Origin: Sulfitobacter guttiformis
GTDB taxonomy: Bacteria; Pseudomonadota; Alphaproteobacteria; Rhodobacterales; Rhodobacteraceae
Assembly: GCF_003610455.1 (NCBI RefSeq)
Contig: NZ_RAQK01000002.1
Location: 930,001 to 994,000, forward strand
Length of the DNA stretch: 64,000 nucleotides
Direction of reading: 5' to 3'
Shown: positions 1 through 8,910 of the stretch, piece by piece
How positions within the stretch are numbered: position 1 is the stretch's first letter
How the letters are laid out: each line of letters starts with the position of its first letter
Position numbers and translations under genes: made by a program
Notes under the pieces: generated by a model
Database searches by the model: none
Told to the model about the DNA's origin: nothing
Seen by the model: the letters and a program-made list of their open reading frames with translations, nothing else

Positions 1-1531
1 CGACCGGCACGCCCAGCGACTGGTAGTCCTGTCCGCGCACGGTACCACCGCCGCCCGAATAAAACAGATAGTCGGCAGGAGCACGCGACAGATCAGGCCC
101 ATAGACAGACCCGAACTGTCCGCGCAGCGCAAGGGTCACGGGCCGCGCTGTGCCGAATGTCTTATAGCCGCGCGCATCAATAAAACTGCGCAGACCATTG
201 TCCGAACCTGTGATCGATACGAAGGGTGTGGCATTTGCTTTCAGGTAATAGCCGTCTTTTGCATCCAGCCTGTCATCGCGGTAATCGAACTCGGCGCTCA
301 GCGGGAGGGTAAGCAGGGTATAATTCCGCTCCCCGAACGCGTCACGCGTCTGGGCCGTGCGCAGACCAAGGCCACGGGTGTAAGTCCGCTCTGCCGAAGC
401 AATCCGTTTGATCCCCGCCTCAAGGTCGAGCTGGCGTGAGAAAAAAGACACTTCGTCAAGTTGTTCAAGCAAGGCGAGCGCATAAAAGTCTGTGTCTTCG
501 TTAAATGTTGCCGGCCGCTCAAAGCGGGCACCCAGACGGTAATCCGTTCCACCAGAGTTTCCGCCAATCCCGGAAATCTCCGCGTCGAACCGCAGCCGCT
601 CTGCCCCGCCCAGAAGGTTGCGGTGCATCCAGAACGCGCTCACGGTCAGCCCTTCAATGGTCGACAGCTCTGCGCCGAAGCCAAGACGCCGCTTGGGTGC
701 ATCGGTAATCTGGGCATTTACAGCCAGCGTATCGCCGGGTCCGATGTCGTCAGCCTCGGTGAGGGCAACAGCGTTGAATGCACCCGTGCGGCGCAACCGC
801 TCTGTTGATAGGCGAATTTCTTCTGGCGAGAAAACCTCCCCTTCAGGCAGACCGGCGATGTCGAGGATACGCTGCGCACGCACGTCACTTTGTCCGGTCA
901 GTACCAGCGGACCGAAACGCAGGCGCGGTCCTGGTGTCAACTCCAGCTCTGCGTTGATCAGGCGGGCGGGATGATCCGCGCTCAGTTCCTGCTTACTCAG
1001 GACCGCCTTGGCATGGCCCTGTGCGCGCCATCCATTTACTCCGGCCGAGACGGTTTCGGTCAACACCCCCAGACTTGCTGTCTGGCCTGTGCCAAATTCC
1101 TCTGGCAGTTCCGTTTCGGGCGCGAGAGGCGCGATGCTGGCACGGCCGAACAGGAATGTGGGGCCCGCGTCCACGCGGATGATAACGCTGGAAATACTCG
1201 CTGGTGGTTGAACCGCAGGAATATCTGCGGCCTCGCGTCCGTCAACGCTGATGGTGATTGCGCCGGCAAAGTGCCCGTTATCATATAAAACTGCTAAAAG
1301 ACGCTTATAATCCGCTTGCGCGGCAGCCAATATTTCAGCTGTCGAAGGAGGGTTCTCTTCCAGTAGCGTTTGCTCGACAAGTAACGAGCCACCGCGCATT
1401 TTTGCTTCGAGGTCTTCGTCTGCGATCCCGCTTAACGTTACTTCGGCCGCGTGAGCAGACGCGGCTAGCGTCAAAAGGAGTAAGGTACCAACGGCACGAC
1501 GCCGCACACAATTCAGAACAGTCGGTTTCAC
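1..1531 (-). CDS. tamA: TamA-like outer-membrane assembly protein (BamA/TamA family), 3' end cut by window
   Basis: The gene is read from a GTG at 1531 and runs off the window start, so about 510 N-terminal codons are present and the end of the barrel is missing. The product starts with a signal peptide (hydrophobic LLLLTLAAS stretch, then AHAAE), followed by POTRA-like repeats (LRFGPLVLTGQSDVRAQRI, then the LPEGEVFSPEEI and LRRTGAFNAVAL segments) and then alternating beta-barrel strands with a late GGGGTVRGQDYQS motif typical of the Omp85 superfamily. GAGG eight bases upstream supports the GTG; an in-frame GTG two codons earlier is possible. By family knowledge it inserts outer-membrane proteins together with TamB, which would lie outside the window. 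It could instead be another Omp85 member, but the length, short POTRA region and signal peptide favour TamA. Confidence 0.82.
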   Translation of the reverse strand, partial: MKPTVLNCVRRRAVGTLLLLTLAASAHAAEVTLSGIADEDLEAKMRGGSLLVEQTLLEENPPSTAEILAAAQADYKRLLAVLYDNGHFAGAITISVDGREAADIPAVQPPASISSVIIRVDAGPTFLFGRASIAPLAPETELPEEFGTGQTASLGVLTETVSAGVNGWRAQGHAKAVLSKQELSADHPARLINAELELTPGPRLRFGPLVLTGQSDVRAQRILDIAGLPEGEVFSPEEIRLSTERLRRTGAFNAVALTEADDIGPGDTLAVNAQITDAPKRRLGFGAELSTIEGLTVSAFWMHRNLLGGAERLRFDAEISGIGGNSGGTDYRLGARFERPATFNEDTDFYALALLEQLDEVSFFSRQLDLEAGIKRIASAERTYTRGLGLRTAQTRDAFGERNYTLLTLPLSAEFDYRDDRLDAKDGYYLKANATPFVSITGSDNGLRSFIDARGYKTFGTARPVTLALRGQFGSVYGPDLSRAPADYLFYSGGGGTVRGQDYQSLGVPV

Positions 1532-1895
1532 GCCCACACCCTCAAACTCGCGCCCCCTGCGATCCGGTCCGCTTTTCTACGCACTCTTGAACCAAGGACT
1601 TTGACACACACTTTTTATAGATACTTAACTTATAATTTAGCTCTTGCGCAAACATCTTCCTGCGCTGGCGGCCCCGATAAGCTTCAAACAAACTCCCTGA
1701 CGCGTATTAGGCGAAGCTCCGCCGATGCTATCAGGTAGTTTCTGCGCGCTCTTGTAGCACAAGGCGCAATGTCCGGCTCCGACCGTTATCACCTGATGCA
1801 GCAGGTTGTGACGATTGACACACCGCCGGATGCAAAACCATAGTGTCGGCACACAGCGAGATCGGCGTTGGTGTCCCCCTGCCGCACAGCAAAGG
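1532..1895. other. Intergenic region between divergent tamA and FAD monooxygenase
   Basis: About 360 bases separating two divergent genes, so both promoters should lie here. An AT-rich stretch around 1605-1645 is the best place for a promoter. No convincing small gene, RNA or hairpin terminator was seen. Confidence 0.5.
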
Positions 1896-3200
1896 ATGGC
1901 AAAAGTGACAGTTTTAATTGCAGGTGGCGGGATAAGCGGCCTTGTGCTGGCACTGAGTTGCCATCAGGTCGGGATCCCGTTTCAGGTATTTGAAAGCGCA
2001 AGCCAGATGCGCCCGCTGGGGGTTGGCATCAACCTGCAACCAAGTGCCGTGCGTGAGTTGTTCGATCTTGGCCTCGAGGCCAAGCTGGACGACGTCGGAA
2101 TTCCGCTCCGCGATTATGGATTGTACACAAAAAGGGGATTGCACGTCTGGACCGAGCCACGGGGGCGCGACGCGGGTTATGATTGGCCTGCCTATTCAGT
2201 GCATCGCGGGCGACTGCATATGCTGCTCTATAACGAAGTGATCAGACGTGCAGGACCGGACGTCATCCAAACCGGCCAGCGGGTTACAGCGTTTGACACT
2301 GTGGGAGGCAAAGCCCACCTGAGCCTGACCGACCGCGCCGGTGCCCAGCGCAAGGTTGAAGGAGCCGTTGCCATCGGCGCAGATGGGATACATTCTGCAA
2401 TCCGGCGCCAGATGCAGCCGCTGGAGGACGCGCCGCACTGGGGTGGCGCGATGTTGTGGCGCGGTACGACGCAGGCGAAACCGTTTTTATCTGGTGGCTC
2501 TATGGTGCTGATCGGCCATGACGGATTGCGCTTTGTCACCTATCCGATTTCCTCACCAGCCCCCCGTACCGGACTGGCCACAATAAACTGGATTTGTAAC
2601 CTCCAATTCGATCCGGCCCAAAAGTTCCGTAAAGAAGATTATAGCCGCGCTGCAAATCTGGCCGATTTTCTGCCCGCGTTCGAACAGATAAAATTCGACT
2701 GGCTTGATGCCCCTGCCCTGATCCGTGGCGCAGATGAGATTTTCGAGTATCCTATGGTTGACCGTGATCCGCTTGAGCGCTGGGCGGTCGGACGCGTGAC
2801 GCTAATGGGCGATGCGGCACATGCAGCCTATCCGGTAGGCTCGAACGGTGCGGGTGCTGGCATCACCGATGCACGCAAACTGGTCGCGGCATTTCTGGCC
2901 CATGGTCTGACACCTAAAGCACTTGATACCTATGAGGCGGAAATGCTTCCCGTGACCAGCAAGATCATTTTGATGAACCGCACTGCTGGCCCCGATAAAA
3001 TTCTCGACATCGTCGAAAATCGCTGCGGCGGGCAATTCGAGCGGATCGAGGATGTGATCCCCCATACCGAAATGGCCGATCACGCTGCCACTTACAAACG
3101 TATTGCAGGTTACGGTGTGGAGCAGACCAACAACCGCCCTCCTATCATCGCACAAGGTGCACGCTTCGATCCCCGAATAGAGATCGGACAAAACAAGTGA
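1896..3200 (+). CDS. FAD-dependent monooxygenase (PHBH-like group A flavoprotein)
   Basis: A 434-residue flavoprotein hydroxylase. The N-terminal Rossmann motif GGGISGL (about residues 9-15) binds the FAD ADP moiety, the GADGIHSAIR segment carries the conserved DG motif, and MGDAAHAAYPVGSNGAG is the GD motif for the ribityl/pyrophosphate. These place it in the group A aromatic hydroxylase family (salicylate hydroxylase/PhzS type). The substrate cannot be told from sequence. The ATG at 1896 sits immediately after AAAGG, which is too close for a ribosome binding site; a GTG at 1905 has AAAGG at a normal nine-base distance and would also keep the whole Rossmann motif, so the true start may be there. 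It stands alone, divergent from tamA. Confidence 0.9.
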   Translation: MAKVTVLIAGGGISGLVLALSCHQVGIPFQVFESASQMRPLGVGINLQPSAVRELFDLGLEAKLDDVGIPLRDYGLYTKRGLHVWTEPRGRDAGYDWPAYSVHRGRLHMLLYNEVIRRAGPDVIQTGQRVTAFDTVGGKAHLSLTDRAGAQRKVEGAVAIGADGIHSAIRRQMQPLEDAPHWGGAMLWRGTTQAKPFLSGGSMVLIGHDGLRFVTYPISSPAPRTGLATINWICNLQFDPAQKFRKEDYSRAANLADFLPAFEQIKFDWLDAPALIRGADEIFEYPMVDRDPLERWAVGRVTLMGDAAHAAYPVGSNGAGAGITDARKLVAAFLAHGLTPKALDTYEAEMLPVTSKIILMNRTAGPDKILDIVENRCGGQFERIEDVIPHTEMADHAATYKRIAGYGVEQTNNRPPIIAQGARFDPRIEIGQNK

Positions 3201-3564
3201 AGCTGTGACCGACCAACACAGGTGCGTTCCCGAAATCGTGGCGGGTAACAGTGGTCGGGTAGTTCAAACATGACCTAGACGCGCTTCAATAGCCCCTACT
3301 GCGAACGAACCGGTCAGCCGTCTTACACGAAAAATCCCGACTATCCAAAGAACCTCCTCCAACATCAGGGCCAATGTGATCCGGTGTCGTCACGCGGTCT
3401 GCAAACCTCAAGCAGCGAAAAGCATAGCGCAGCCTTCGAACGAAATCTGCATGAGAATGATTGCCTATGGCATATCATATCACAGGTAAGCGTATTGGGC
3501 GCGCCATTAAGAGCACTCGAAATTCGATAATCACCTCATAAATCGTTGGTTCCGCCCTGATGGA
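3201..3564. other. Intergenic region, nothing recognised
   Basis: About 360 bases between the convergent ends of the FAD monooxygenase and queF. No strong hairpin with a T-run, repeat or plausible small gene was found on either strand. Confidence 0.5.
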
Positions 3565-4026
3565 TTACCCCCTGCCGCGGTAGGGTGGCACACCCTGATC
3601 TGGTATCCATACCCCTTCGGGCATGGCACCTGTTTGCCAGAAAACGTCAATCGGAATACCGCCGCGGGGGTACCAATAGCCGCCAATCCGTAGCCATTGC
3701 GGGTTCAGAAAATCGACCAGTCTGCGTGCGATAGAGATCGTGCAGTCTTCGTGGAAGGCGCCGTGGTTCCGGAAGGACCCGAGGAACAGCTTGAGTGATT
3801 TCGACTCTACCAGAAACTCCGCAGGTACATAATCAAGCACCAAGTGGGCAAAGTCGGGCTGGCCGGTCATCGGGCACAATGATGTGAACTCCGGCGCAGT
3901 GAAGCGCACGCAATAGGCCACGTCGGCCTGAGGGTTCGATACCCGCTCGAGCACTGCATCCTCGGGCGATTTCGGCAGGTCCGTCTCGGCACCAAGTTGC
4001 TTCAAGTCACTATAAATTGTTTCCAT
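3565..4026 (-). CDS. queF: NADPH-dependent preQ0 reductase QueF
   Basis: A 153-residue QueF, which reduces the nitrile of preQ0 to the aminomethyl group of preQ1, the last free-base step of queuosine synthesis before tRNA insertion. The active-site Cys51 lies in [12 protein letters not shown], the QueF motif is ESKSLKLF (74-81), and the NHGAFHED stretch carries the conserved His and Glu. The length matches the short, type I (YkvM-like) QueF. Start chosen at 4026, where AAGGAG lies at normal distance; the frame is open further upstream into queE but the family starts here. Last gene of the queC-queD-queE-queF operon, 19 bases after queE. Confidence 0.95.
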   Translation of the reverse strand: METIYSDLKQLGAETDLPKSPEDAVLERVSNPQADVAYCVRFTAPEFTSLCPMTGQPDFAHLVLDYVPAEFLVESKSLKLFLGSFRNHGAFHEDCTISIARRLVDFLNPQWLRIGGYWYPRGGIPIDVFWQTGAMPEGVWIPDQGVPPYRGRG

Positions 4027-4045
4027 TGTTGTCTCCTTAGGCGGG

Positions 4046-4756
4046 TCAGACCCCGCGCTTGTTTCCCCAAAGCAGGACATGCAATTGTGGCAAGACCCGC
4101 GGCGCGAACCAACGATCGTGCATTGTTTTATCGACGAGCCACAGCAGTTTATCTGCCAGAACCTGCGGATCGACGGCGACATCGGGATCCACCTCAACGT
4201 TGCCGGGTTGCAGGAACAGCGGCAATTCGGGGTATTTGTCCGCCGCCATCCTAGCCCAAGCGTAATCCGTCTCGTCGAAGATCACTATCTTCATAACCGT
4301 GCTACACGCCCCCTTGGCCTTCAGCAGACAGTCATCAAAGGCGTCCCAGTCTACGAGTTCGCCGCTGGAGGGCGGCTTTGGGCTGAGCACCAATGTGTCG
4401 AGGTCACCAAACCAAGGCTTTGCAATCGACCCTTGGGTTTCGCAGGCAAATCGGTAGCCTGCGGCATGGCCCAGCGCGATCAGTTGGGTGAAGTCCTGAA
4501 TAGCAGGATTACCGCCAGAGAGTGATACGGTCAGCGGATTGCGTTTGGACAAGCGTAGCACTTCCGCCCAAACCGCACCGGAATCCATCGCGGCCCAAGT
4601 ATGGCGGTAGACCGGATCCACCGCATGCATGCTATCACACCATGAACAGCGATAATCGCAACCGCCCGTGCGCACGAAAACGGTGGGTTCGCCGATTAAT
4701 GCGCCTTCGCCTTGGATCGTCGGGCCGAAGATTTCTGCAATGCGCAACTGCGTCAT
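4046..4756 (-). CDS. queE: 7-carboxy-7-deazaguanine synthase QueE (radical SAM)
   Basis: A 236-residue radical SAM enzyme that converts 6-carboxytetrahydropterin to 7-carboxy-7-deazaguanine (CDG). The iron-sulfur cluster motif is the usual CxxxCxxC, seen as CDYRCSWC at residues 33-40, following the substrate-binding FGPTIQGEG segment. The chosen ATG at 4756 overlaps the queD stop as ATGA, indicating translational coupling; an in-frame upstream start at 4774 inside queD is less likely. Substrate comes from QueD and the product goes to QueC, both encoded just upstream. Confidence 0.95.
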   Translation of the reverse strand: MTQLRIAEIFGPTIQGEGALIGEPTVFVRTGGCDYRCSWCDSMHAVDPVYRHTWAAMDSGAVWAEVLRLSKRNPLTVSLSGGNPAIQDFTQLIALGHAAGYRFACETQGSIAKPWFGDLDTLVLSPKPPSSGELVDWDAFDDCLLKAKGACSTVMKIVIFDETDYAWARMAADKYPELPLFLQPGNVEVDPDVAVDPQVLADKLLWLVDKTMHDRWFAPRVLPQLHVLLWGNKRGV

Positions 4757-5106
4757 GGACGGTACTCCGCCCACGTCTTGGGTGTTTCACTGACCTTAAC
4801 AGCGGTCACTTCAGGCCAAACGGCAGCACACCAATCATAGAAATGCCGCGCCATATTTTCACCGGTCGAAGGCACATCCATCACATCGTTCAGGTGGCGG
4901 TGATCAAAGGTGTCATCGATGTAGGCCTTAAGCGGTTTCAGCTCTCCATAATCGCGCACAAATCCGTCGCTGTTAAGCGTTGCAGAGGCCAGCTCCACGA
5001 TAACGATGTAGTTGTGGCCATGCAGTCTCGCACATTGGTGCCCCTCGGGCAGATGTGACAGCTGATGTGATGCGGAGAAGTGGAATTCTTTGGTGATACG
5101 GTACAT
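4753..5106 (-). CDS. queD: 6-carboxytetrahydropterin synthase QueD
   Basis: A 117-residue QueD of the PTPS family, which converts dihydroneopterin triphosphate to 6-carboxy-5,6,7,8-tetrahydropterin. The zinc ligands are visible as His14 (FSASHQL) and the HGH pair at 29-31, and Cys25 in GHQCARLHG is the catalytic cysteine position. The ATG overlaps the queC stop by one base (TAATG). The GTP cyclohydrolase supplying its substrate is probably the FolE2 encoded at 50.1-51.2 kb. Length is typical for short bacterial QueD. Confidence 0.95.
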   Translation of the reverse strand: MYRITKEFHFSASHQLSHLPEGHQCARLHGHNYIVIVELASATLNSDGFVRDYGELKPLKAYIDDTFDHRHLNDVMDVPSTGENMARHFYDWCAAVWPEVTAVKVSETPKTWAEYRP

Positions 5107-5807
5107 TAGCCAAGACCCTTTTTTGCAATCGCTGCGACCCAGAAATCGGGATCTGCGTAGATTGTGGGGTCGTTGATATTGGCAAGATCGAATGCCTCGC
5201 GCCGCTCTACGCAAGTGCCACAACGCCCGCAATGTGTCTTGCCGCCTTTGTAGCAGGACCAGGTTTCTGCAAATGGCGTGTTGTGACGCGCACCTTCCGT
5301 GACGATATCGGCTTTCGTGCGATATACGAATGGCGTGTATAGCGACACATCGGCGTAGCCATCAAGTGCGGCCTTTTGCATGCGCTCAAAGGCTTCGGTA
5401 AAGGCCGGCCTGCAATCAGGATAGATAAAGTGATCGCCACCATGCACTGCGGTTGCGACAGCTTGGTCATCATTGGCAGCGGCGACACCAAACGCCACCG
5501 CCAGCATAATGGCGTTACGGTTTGGCACAACAGTGACGCGCATGCTTTCTTCTTCGTAGTGCCCGTCAGGGACATCAATATCGTCGGTCAGCGCAGAGCC
5601 TGTCAGCGCGGCGCCGATCCCGCGCAAGTCAATAATATCATGGGGGACATCAAGCCGTTTTGCACACATCGCGGCAAAGTCGAGTTCCTTGCGATGACGC
5701 TGGCCATAGTCGAAGGACACAAGACGGGTGAGATGCTGCTCTTGCGCAACCATATGCGCAAGTGACACAGAATCGAGCCCGCCGGAGCAGATGACAATCG
5801 TTTTCAT
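5106..5807 (-). CDS. queC: 7-cyano-7-deazaguanine (preQ0) synthase QueC
   Basis: A 233-residue ATP-dependent ligase/dehydratase that turns CDG into preQ0. The N-terminal SGGLDS (8-13) is the PP-loop, and a zinc site is formed by Cys185, Cys193, Cys196 and Cys199 in CYKGGKTHCGRCGTC. It is the first gene of queCDEF. The ribosome binding site AAGGG, seven bases before the ATG, is the 3' part of the preQ1-I riboswitch candidate directly upstream, so translation of the first gene is probably turned down when preQ1 is abundant. Confidence 0.96.
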   Translation of the reverse strand: MKTIVICSGGLDSVSLAHMVAQEQHLTRLVSFDYGQRHRKELDFAAMCAKRLDVPHDIIDLRGIGAALTGSALTDDIDVPDGHYEEESMRVTVVPNRNAIMLAVAFGVAAANDDQAVATAVHGGDHFIYPDCRPAFTEAFERMQKAALDGYADVSLYTPFVYRTKADIVTEGARHNTPFAETWSCYKGGKTHCGRCGTCVERREAFDLANINDPTIYADPDFWVAAIAKKGLG

Positions 5808-5814
5808 TTCTTAA

Positions 5815-5849
5815 CCCTTGTTTTGATATCCGGGTAGGCTGCGACCGGA
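5815..5849 (-). promoter_or_regulatory. preQ1-I riboswitch (translational) upstream of queC
   Basis: On the minus strand, a five-base-pair P1 stem (TCCGG at 5849-5845 with CCGGA at 5833-5829) encloses the loop TCGCAGCCTAC, and is followed by the A-rich tail ATCAAAACAAGGG. This agrees almost position by position with the known type of preQ1-I aptamer (UCGCAG loop, A-rich L3 tail ending in AACAAAACAAGGG). Loop C residues can pair with the terminal GGG to form the pseudoknot P2. Those same bases are the queC Shine-Dalgarno, seven bases before its ATG, so ligand binding would hide it. Seen directly; function inferred from the family. Confidence 0.88.
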
Positions 5850-6242
5850 ATTGGGGCGTATAGATCGGATTTATTGCAGAGCCAAGTGGCAGGAAGTCGA
5901 TCAGATGCAGAATTCTTCGTTTCCAGAGAAGTCCGGCGAACGCATTCCCCTGCGTGAACACCCAAATAAGAACGCTGCGAGCGTAGAGCTTCACGGTAAT
6001 TGCAGCACAAACGGTTACGAAAACGACCGCGTAAGTTGTGCCACCTGAGCAAGTGTTGCCCATAATATCTAGGCGAACGGCAGGCAATCCATGCAGGTCA
6101 AGCGCCGCATTGCGCGCTTCTAAGATCAAACTGAACTTGGCAACTGTCCTACACAGGCTGAAGAATAACGCGTGCCGAGCAAATCTGGCGGCCGCTAATA
6201 CCCTTCCTTGCGAATTTGATTTTCTTGCGAGAGGCCTTAGCC
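5850..6242. other. Non-coding stretch between queC leader and luxI-like gene
   Basis: Roughly 390 bases. The queC promoter must lie upstream of the riboswitch in this region on the minus strand. Short open frames on both strands show no family resemblance. No repeat or terminator of good quality was seen. Confidence 0.45.
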
Positions 6243-7022
6243 TTAACCGAAGTAGTCAGAGGCATTGATCAAAGCCGCCTGAACTTTATCACCGTCAATG
6301 AGCTTGACGGGGCCCATTTCCACGGCTGTCATGCCAATTCGCTTTAGCCATCGCTTGAAGGTAGCAGGAACAATTCCGATTGCGTGCGTTGCCCTAACAC
6401 TACACGTCGCGGCTGCCAATTCCTGCATCAGGCGCTTTTGCACAGCCAAGCGCTGGTCTGAGGGGACGGCATCGGTCACGAAAAGGCGCGTTGCTTCCCA
6501 AATATCCTTTTGCACAGGAGCCGTCTCGTACAACAGGTCCGTTGGCAAACTCGGCAACATCCCCAGTTGCGCATCCCTGAGCATGTAGCTGTGGCTTCCA
6601 CAAAGGGCGGTTGTTGGTGCAATTCTCGCACCTGCGACAACTTTACCGTCAATCTGCAAAGCAATCCACCTTGCGAGCGGCGTATCGTACTGGTCGAATT
6701 CCATTCCATCCGCTTCAGGCAGGTTCCACCCCTTCTGAACGATAAAAACATCGTGTCTTGCACGCATATATCGCAAATAGAGATCACCATGCTCGTGCAA
6801 ATTTCGCACCGAAAGCACGGCGGATTCTATTGTCTTTGCAACGTCTACGACCTCAACGGTCGCGTCTTTTGGCTCAGGAGTAATTATCCGCTCTTTTCGC
6901 GGAATAAACGATGCTGACCAAGGTTTCCACCTCGACACTTTTGGATCGAGATCGGCCTGTGGGGTCAGTTCAGGAAATACAAGTTCCGCTTTTCGGGTGA
7001 TCAGAGCTCTACTATTTCCCAT
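6243..7022 (-). CDS. LuxI-family N-acyl-homoserine lactone synthase, stand-alone
   Basis: A 259-residue protein whose C-terminal two thirds match the autoinducer synthase fold. All invariant LuxI residues can be placed with the right spacing: Arg89 and Phe93 (RHDVF), Trp99, Asp110 and Asp113 (EFDQYD), Arg133 (GARIAP), Glu176 and Arg179 (WEATRLF). It would join S-adenosylmethionine and an acyl chain to make a signal molecule. Unusual is an N-terminal extension of some 65-85 residues absent from classical LuxI. The ATG at 7022 has GAGG nine bases upstream; a TTG 28 codons earlier keeps the frame open. No LuxR-type regulator gene or obvious lux box is present in the window. The acyl group cannot be predicted. 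Confidence 0.85.
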   Translation of the reverse strand: MGNSRALITRKAELVFPELTPQADLDPKVSRWKPWSASFIPRKERIITPEPKDATVEVVDVAKTIESAVLSVRNLHEHGDLYLRYMRARHDVFIVQKGWNLPEADGMEFDQYDTPLARWIALQIDGKVVAGARIAPTTALCGSHSYMLRDAQLGMLPSLPTDLLYETAPVQKDIWEATRLFVTDAVPSDQRLAVQKRLMQELAAATCSVRATHAIGIVPATFKRWLKRIGMTAVEMGPVKLIDGDKVQAALINASDYFG

Positions 7023-7260
7023 ACTTTTAAACCTCGTACCAACGCTGGTCGGCTTACAAAAACCACCAACTCCTAAATGTATGCGAGCCAAGGAGTTATC
7101 AATCAAGATACAACTTCACGTTGGGCATTGTTATGTGTAAATATGCAACCGTCTTCTGCATCTTCACGACGCGCCTGCACGCGCAACCCTTGAAGAGCAA
7201 AGCTTTTGAAGCCGCCTGTATTCTGCTTCAAGTTATTGAAATTATTATGATCCCTCAACA

Positions 7261-7287
7261 AAAAGAAGGGCCTCGCCAAGGGGGCCC
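7261..7287 (-). terminator. Probable intrinsic terminator (minus strand)
   Basis: On the minus strand GGGCC pairs with GGCCC across a ten-base loop and is followed by TTCTTTTTGTT. It would end transcripts coming from the response regulator at 7592-8008 and the small frame just before it, isolating the luxI-like gene. Confidence 0.6.
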
Positions 7288-7297
7288 GAGATCATAT

Positions 7298-7471
7298 CTA
7301 TATCGTTAGCTTCCGTTTGATGCGGCGCTTTGCCCTACGAATGATATTTTCAGCTTGATACTGCAATCTCGCGACTGCACCCTGGCGTCCTTTGCGGGGT
7401 CGATGGCGACCGCCGGCTGCGACGCATACCTTAGCGACCAGATTGCATTCCGTCCGCTCTAGGGACAGCAA
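7298..7471 (-). CDS. Possible small basic protein, start unclear or frameshifted
   Basis: A 57-codon frame from a TTG, ending eleven bases before the terminator hairpin. The C-terminal half is strikingly basic (RRAKRRIKRKLTI at the end, HRPRKGRQG in the middle). No ATG or GTG opens this frame. An ATG at 7481 with AAAGGTGG just upstream opens a different frame that stops after 16 codons, so this may be a gene broken by a one-base indel near 7455-7475. No family recognised. Confidence 0.28.
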   Translation of the reverse strand: MLSLERTECNLVAKVCVAAGGRHRPRKGRQGAVARLQYQAENIIRRAKRRIKRKLTI

Positions 7472-7591
7472 CGGAGCTCATGCCACCTTTCTTTTCATTT
7501 GCCGCCGGATGTTATTCCCAACAAAAACGCGCCAGCAGCAGGCCGTCATCCACTTGAGCAAGCAGATCCTGAAAAAAAATGAACAGAACCA

Positions 7592-8008
7592 TCACCCAGA
7601 GCGAAGGTCAGCAATCCGATCTTGGAATGCAGCGCTCCAGATGGATACAACGTTGGATGCTACTGTCATCGCATCAAATGGCTTATTTATGATTGCCCTC
7701 GCTCCAGACTGTAAAAGCGTCTTCTGTTCTTCCTGCATAATCTTTGCTGTTAGGAAAATGACGGGCGTATGCTCGAATTCCGGAATTTCACGCAGCAGCT
7801 GAAGGGTTTCGAGCCCGTCAATTTCCGGCATCATTACATCAAGCAAGAACAAATCCGGGGCATGCCGCTTGGCCAACTCCACGGCCTGCCGACCAGAACT
7901 ACACTGGATAAGTTGAATTCCACCCATCTCCTCAAGAGCGAGCCGGATTAATTCCAACGTGACATGCTCGTCATCGACGTGGAGAATAACAGGAGAATTA
8001 AAAGTCAT
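7592..8008 (-). CDS. Single-domain response regulator (CheY-like)
   Basis: A 138-residue stand-alone receiver domain. Asp12-Asp13 (HVDDEH) form the acidic pocket, Asp57 in LLDVMMP is the phosphoacceptor, Thr87 (FLTAK) and Lys109 (NKPFD) are the switch residues. There is no output domain, so it probably works by binding a partner protein. No kinase gene lies beside it; the nearest is at 11.8-13.1 kb. A TTG two codons upstream (8014) is an alternative start with AGGA at closer spacing. Confidence 0.9.
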   Translation of the reverse strand: MTFNSPVILHVDDEHVTLELIRLALEEMGGIQLIQCSSGRQAVELAKRHAPDLFLLDVMMPEIDGLETLQLLREIPEFEHTPVIFLTAKIMQEEQKTLLQSGARAIINKPFDAMTVASNVVSIWSAAFQDRIADLRSG

Positions 8009-8461
8009 TTCCAATGAAGTCCTATTTCTTGCTTAATAATTCCTTAACGTCATGCAGAAATTTCACGAAATCAGGATCAGGTCAGCGCTTCAGTCTCAGT
8101 TGCCACAGCACAAGGTGACAGTTGTTGCCGCGCCCAACTGTTATGGTGGAACAATGACCGGCGATGATGGCACGAGTGGGTTCTCATTGCGGTGAAAAGT
8201 AGCCCGCATAAGTAGTAGCCTTTGTTCGCTGGGCTTAAAGTTTCAAATTTACCAAAGGATGCGGCAGCGGAGGCGTGATAAAAAGGGGAAAATCAGCTCA
8301 AACTTATCAAACACTACCGACACGATGCAAAAGTGACGACGGATTGAGGTTAAGGCATTAGACAAAGCCTTCTGAAGCTGGTCGATTTCGACTGGGAGGC
8401 ATGGACCTCCGCACGCAGTGTCGGCGACGGAAATGGCTGTCACCTGCCACGCCATATTAAG
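8009..8461. other. Intergenic region, possible 5' remnant of the decayed element
   Basis: About 450 bases. Up to roughly 8390 nothing is recognised. Just before 8462 the frame of the following pseudogene stays open and reads CHLPRHI, which resembles the residues that usually precede the conserved SWRTL segment, so the decayed gene probably started somewhat upstream of 8462. Confidence 0.4.
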
Positions 8462-8910
8462 ATGAAAAAGGCTCATCAAATCCCCTCGTGGCGGACCCTG
8501 CCTTTAGGACCAAGGGCGCTCTATACCGAGCTAAAACGGCGCTTTAGCGGATCGAACATCGGGCGCGTTATTCTCAGCCACAAGGATGCGGCAGAAGCCG
8601 TCAACGCACACCGCAACACGGTCGGCAGATGGTTTTCAAAACTGGAGGAGCGGGGCTTATCGTGATGGCCCAAGCCCCGCACTCAGGGGCATCTGGTCTC
8701 GGGAAATAATCACAGCGGACTATTGCTGAATACCCCACCGATACCCTGAAACTTGCAACCATGGACTTCATACCGTCGCCAGAAAAACAAAAGCCCCGCA
8801 CCACCATTAAGGCACCCTGTCACAATGATAGTGCCGCAGGGGGCACTTTTGACGCAGCGCGGCACCGTCATCAGTACATACGTACATCTAGCCTTTCGCA
8901 GGAAGCATGA
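8462..8910 (+). pseudogene. Decayed helix-turn-helix gene of mobile-element type
   Basis: The first 65 codons give a winged-helix-like sequence (TLPLGPRALYTELKRRF, then LSHKDAAEAVNAHRNTVGRW and EERG) seen in small HTH proteins of alphaproteobacterial plasmids and phages. After EERG the frame shifts by one base near 8652; the next frame continues with GLIVMAQAPHSGASGLGK, meets a TAA at about 8707, and then goes on with AEYPTDTL and DAARHRHQYIRTSS, ending at a TGA at 8908-8910 that overlaps the next gene's ATG as ATGA. One frameshift plus one stop make this a clear pseudogene with original operon spacing still visible. The homology is from memory of the family, not from a search. Confidence 0.75.

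Larger units (their letters stand above)
7023..7591. other. Gene-poor stretch with a terminator and a possible small gene
   Basis: About 570 bases between the LuxI-like gene and the response regulator, both on the minus strand. It contains a minus-strand terminator-like hairpin (7261-7287) and one small basic reading frame (7298-7471), each listed separately. The luxI promoter should lie between 7023 and about 7260. Confidence 0.5.

Noticed and set aside
7023..7140. A lux box upstream of the LuxI-like gene
   Set aside because: No 20-bp palindrome of the ACCTG/CAGGT type was found.
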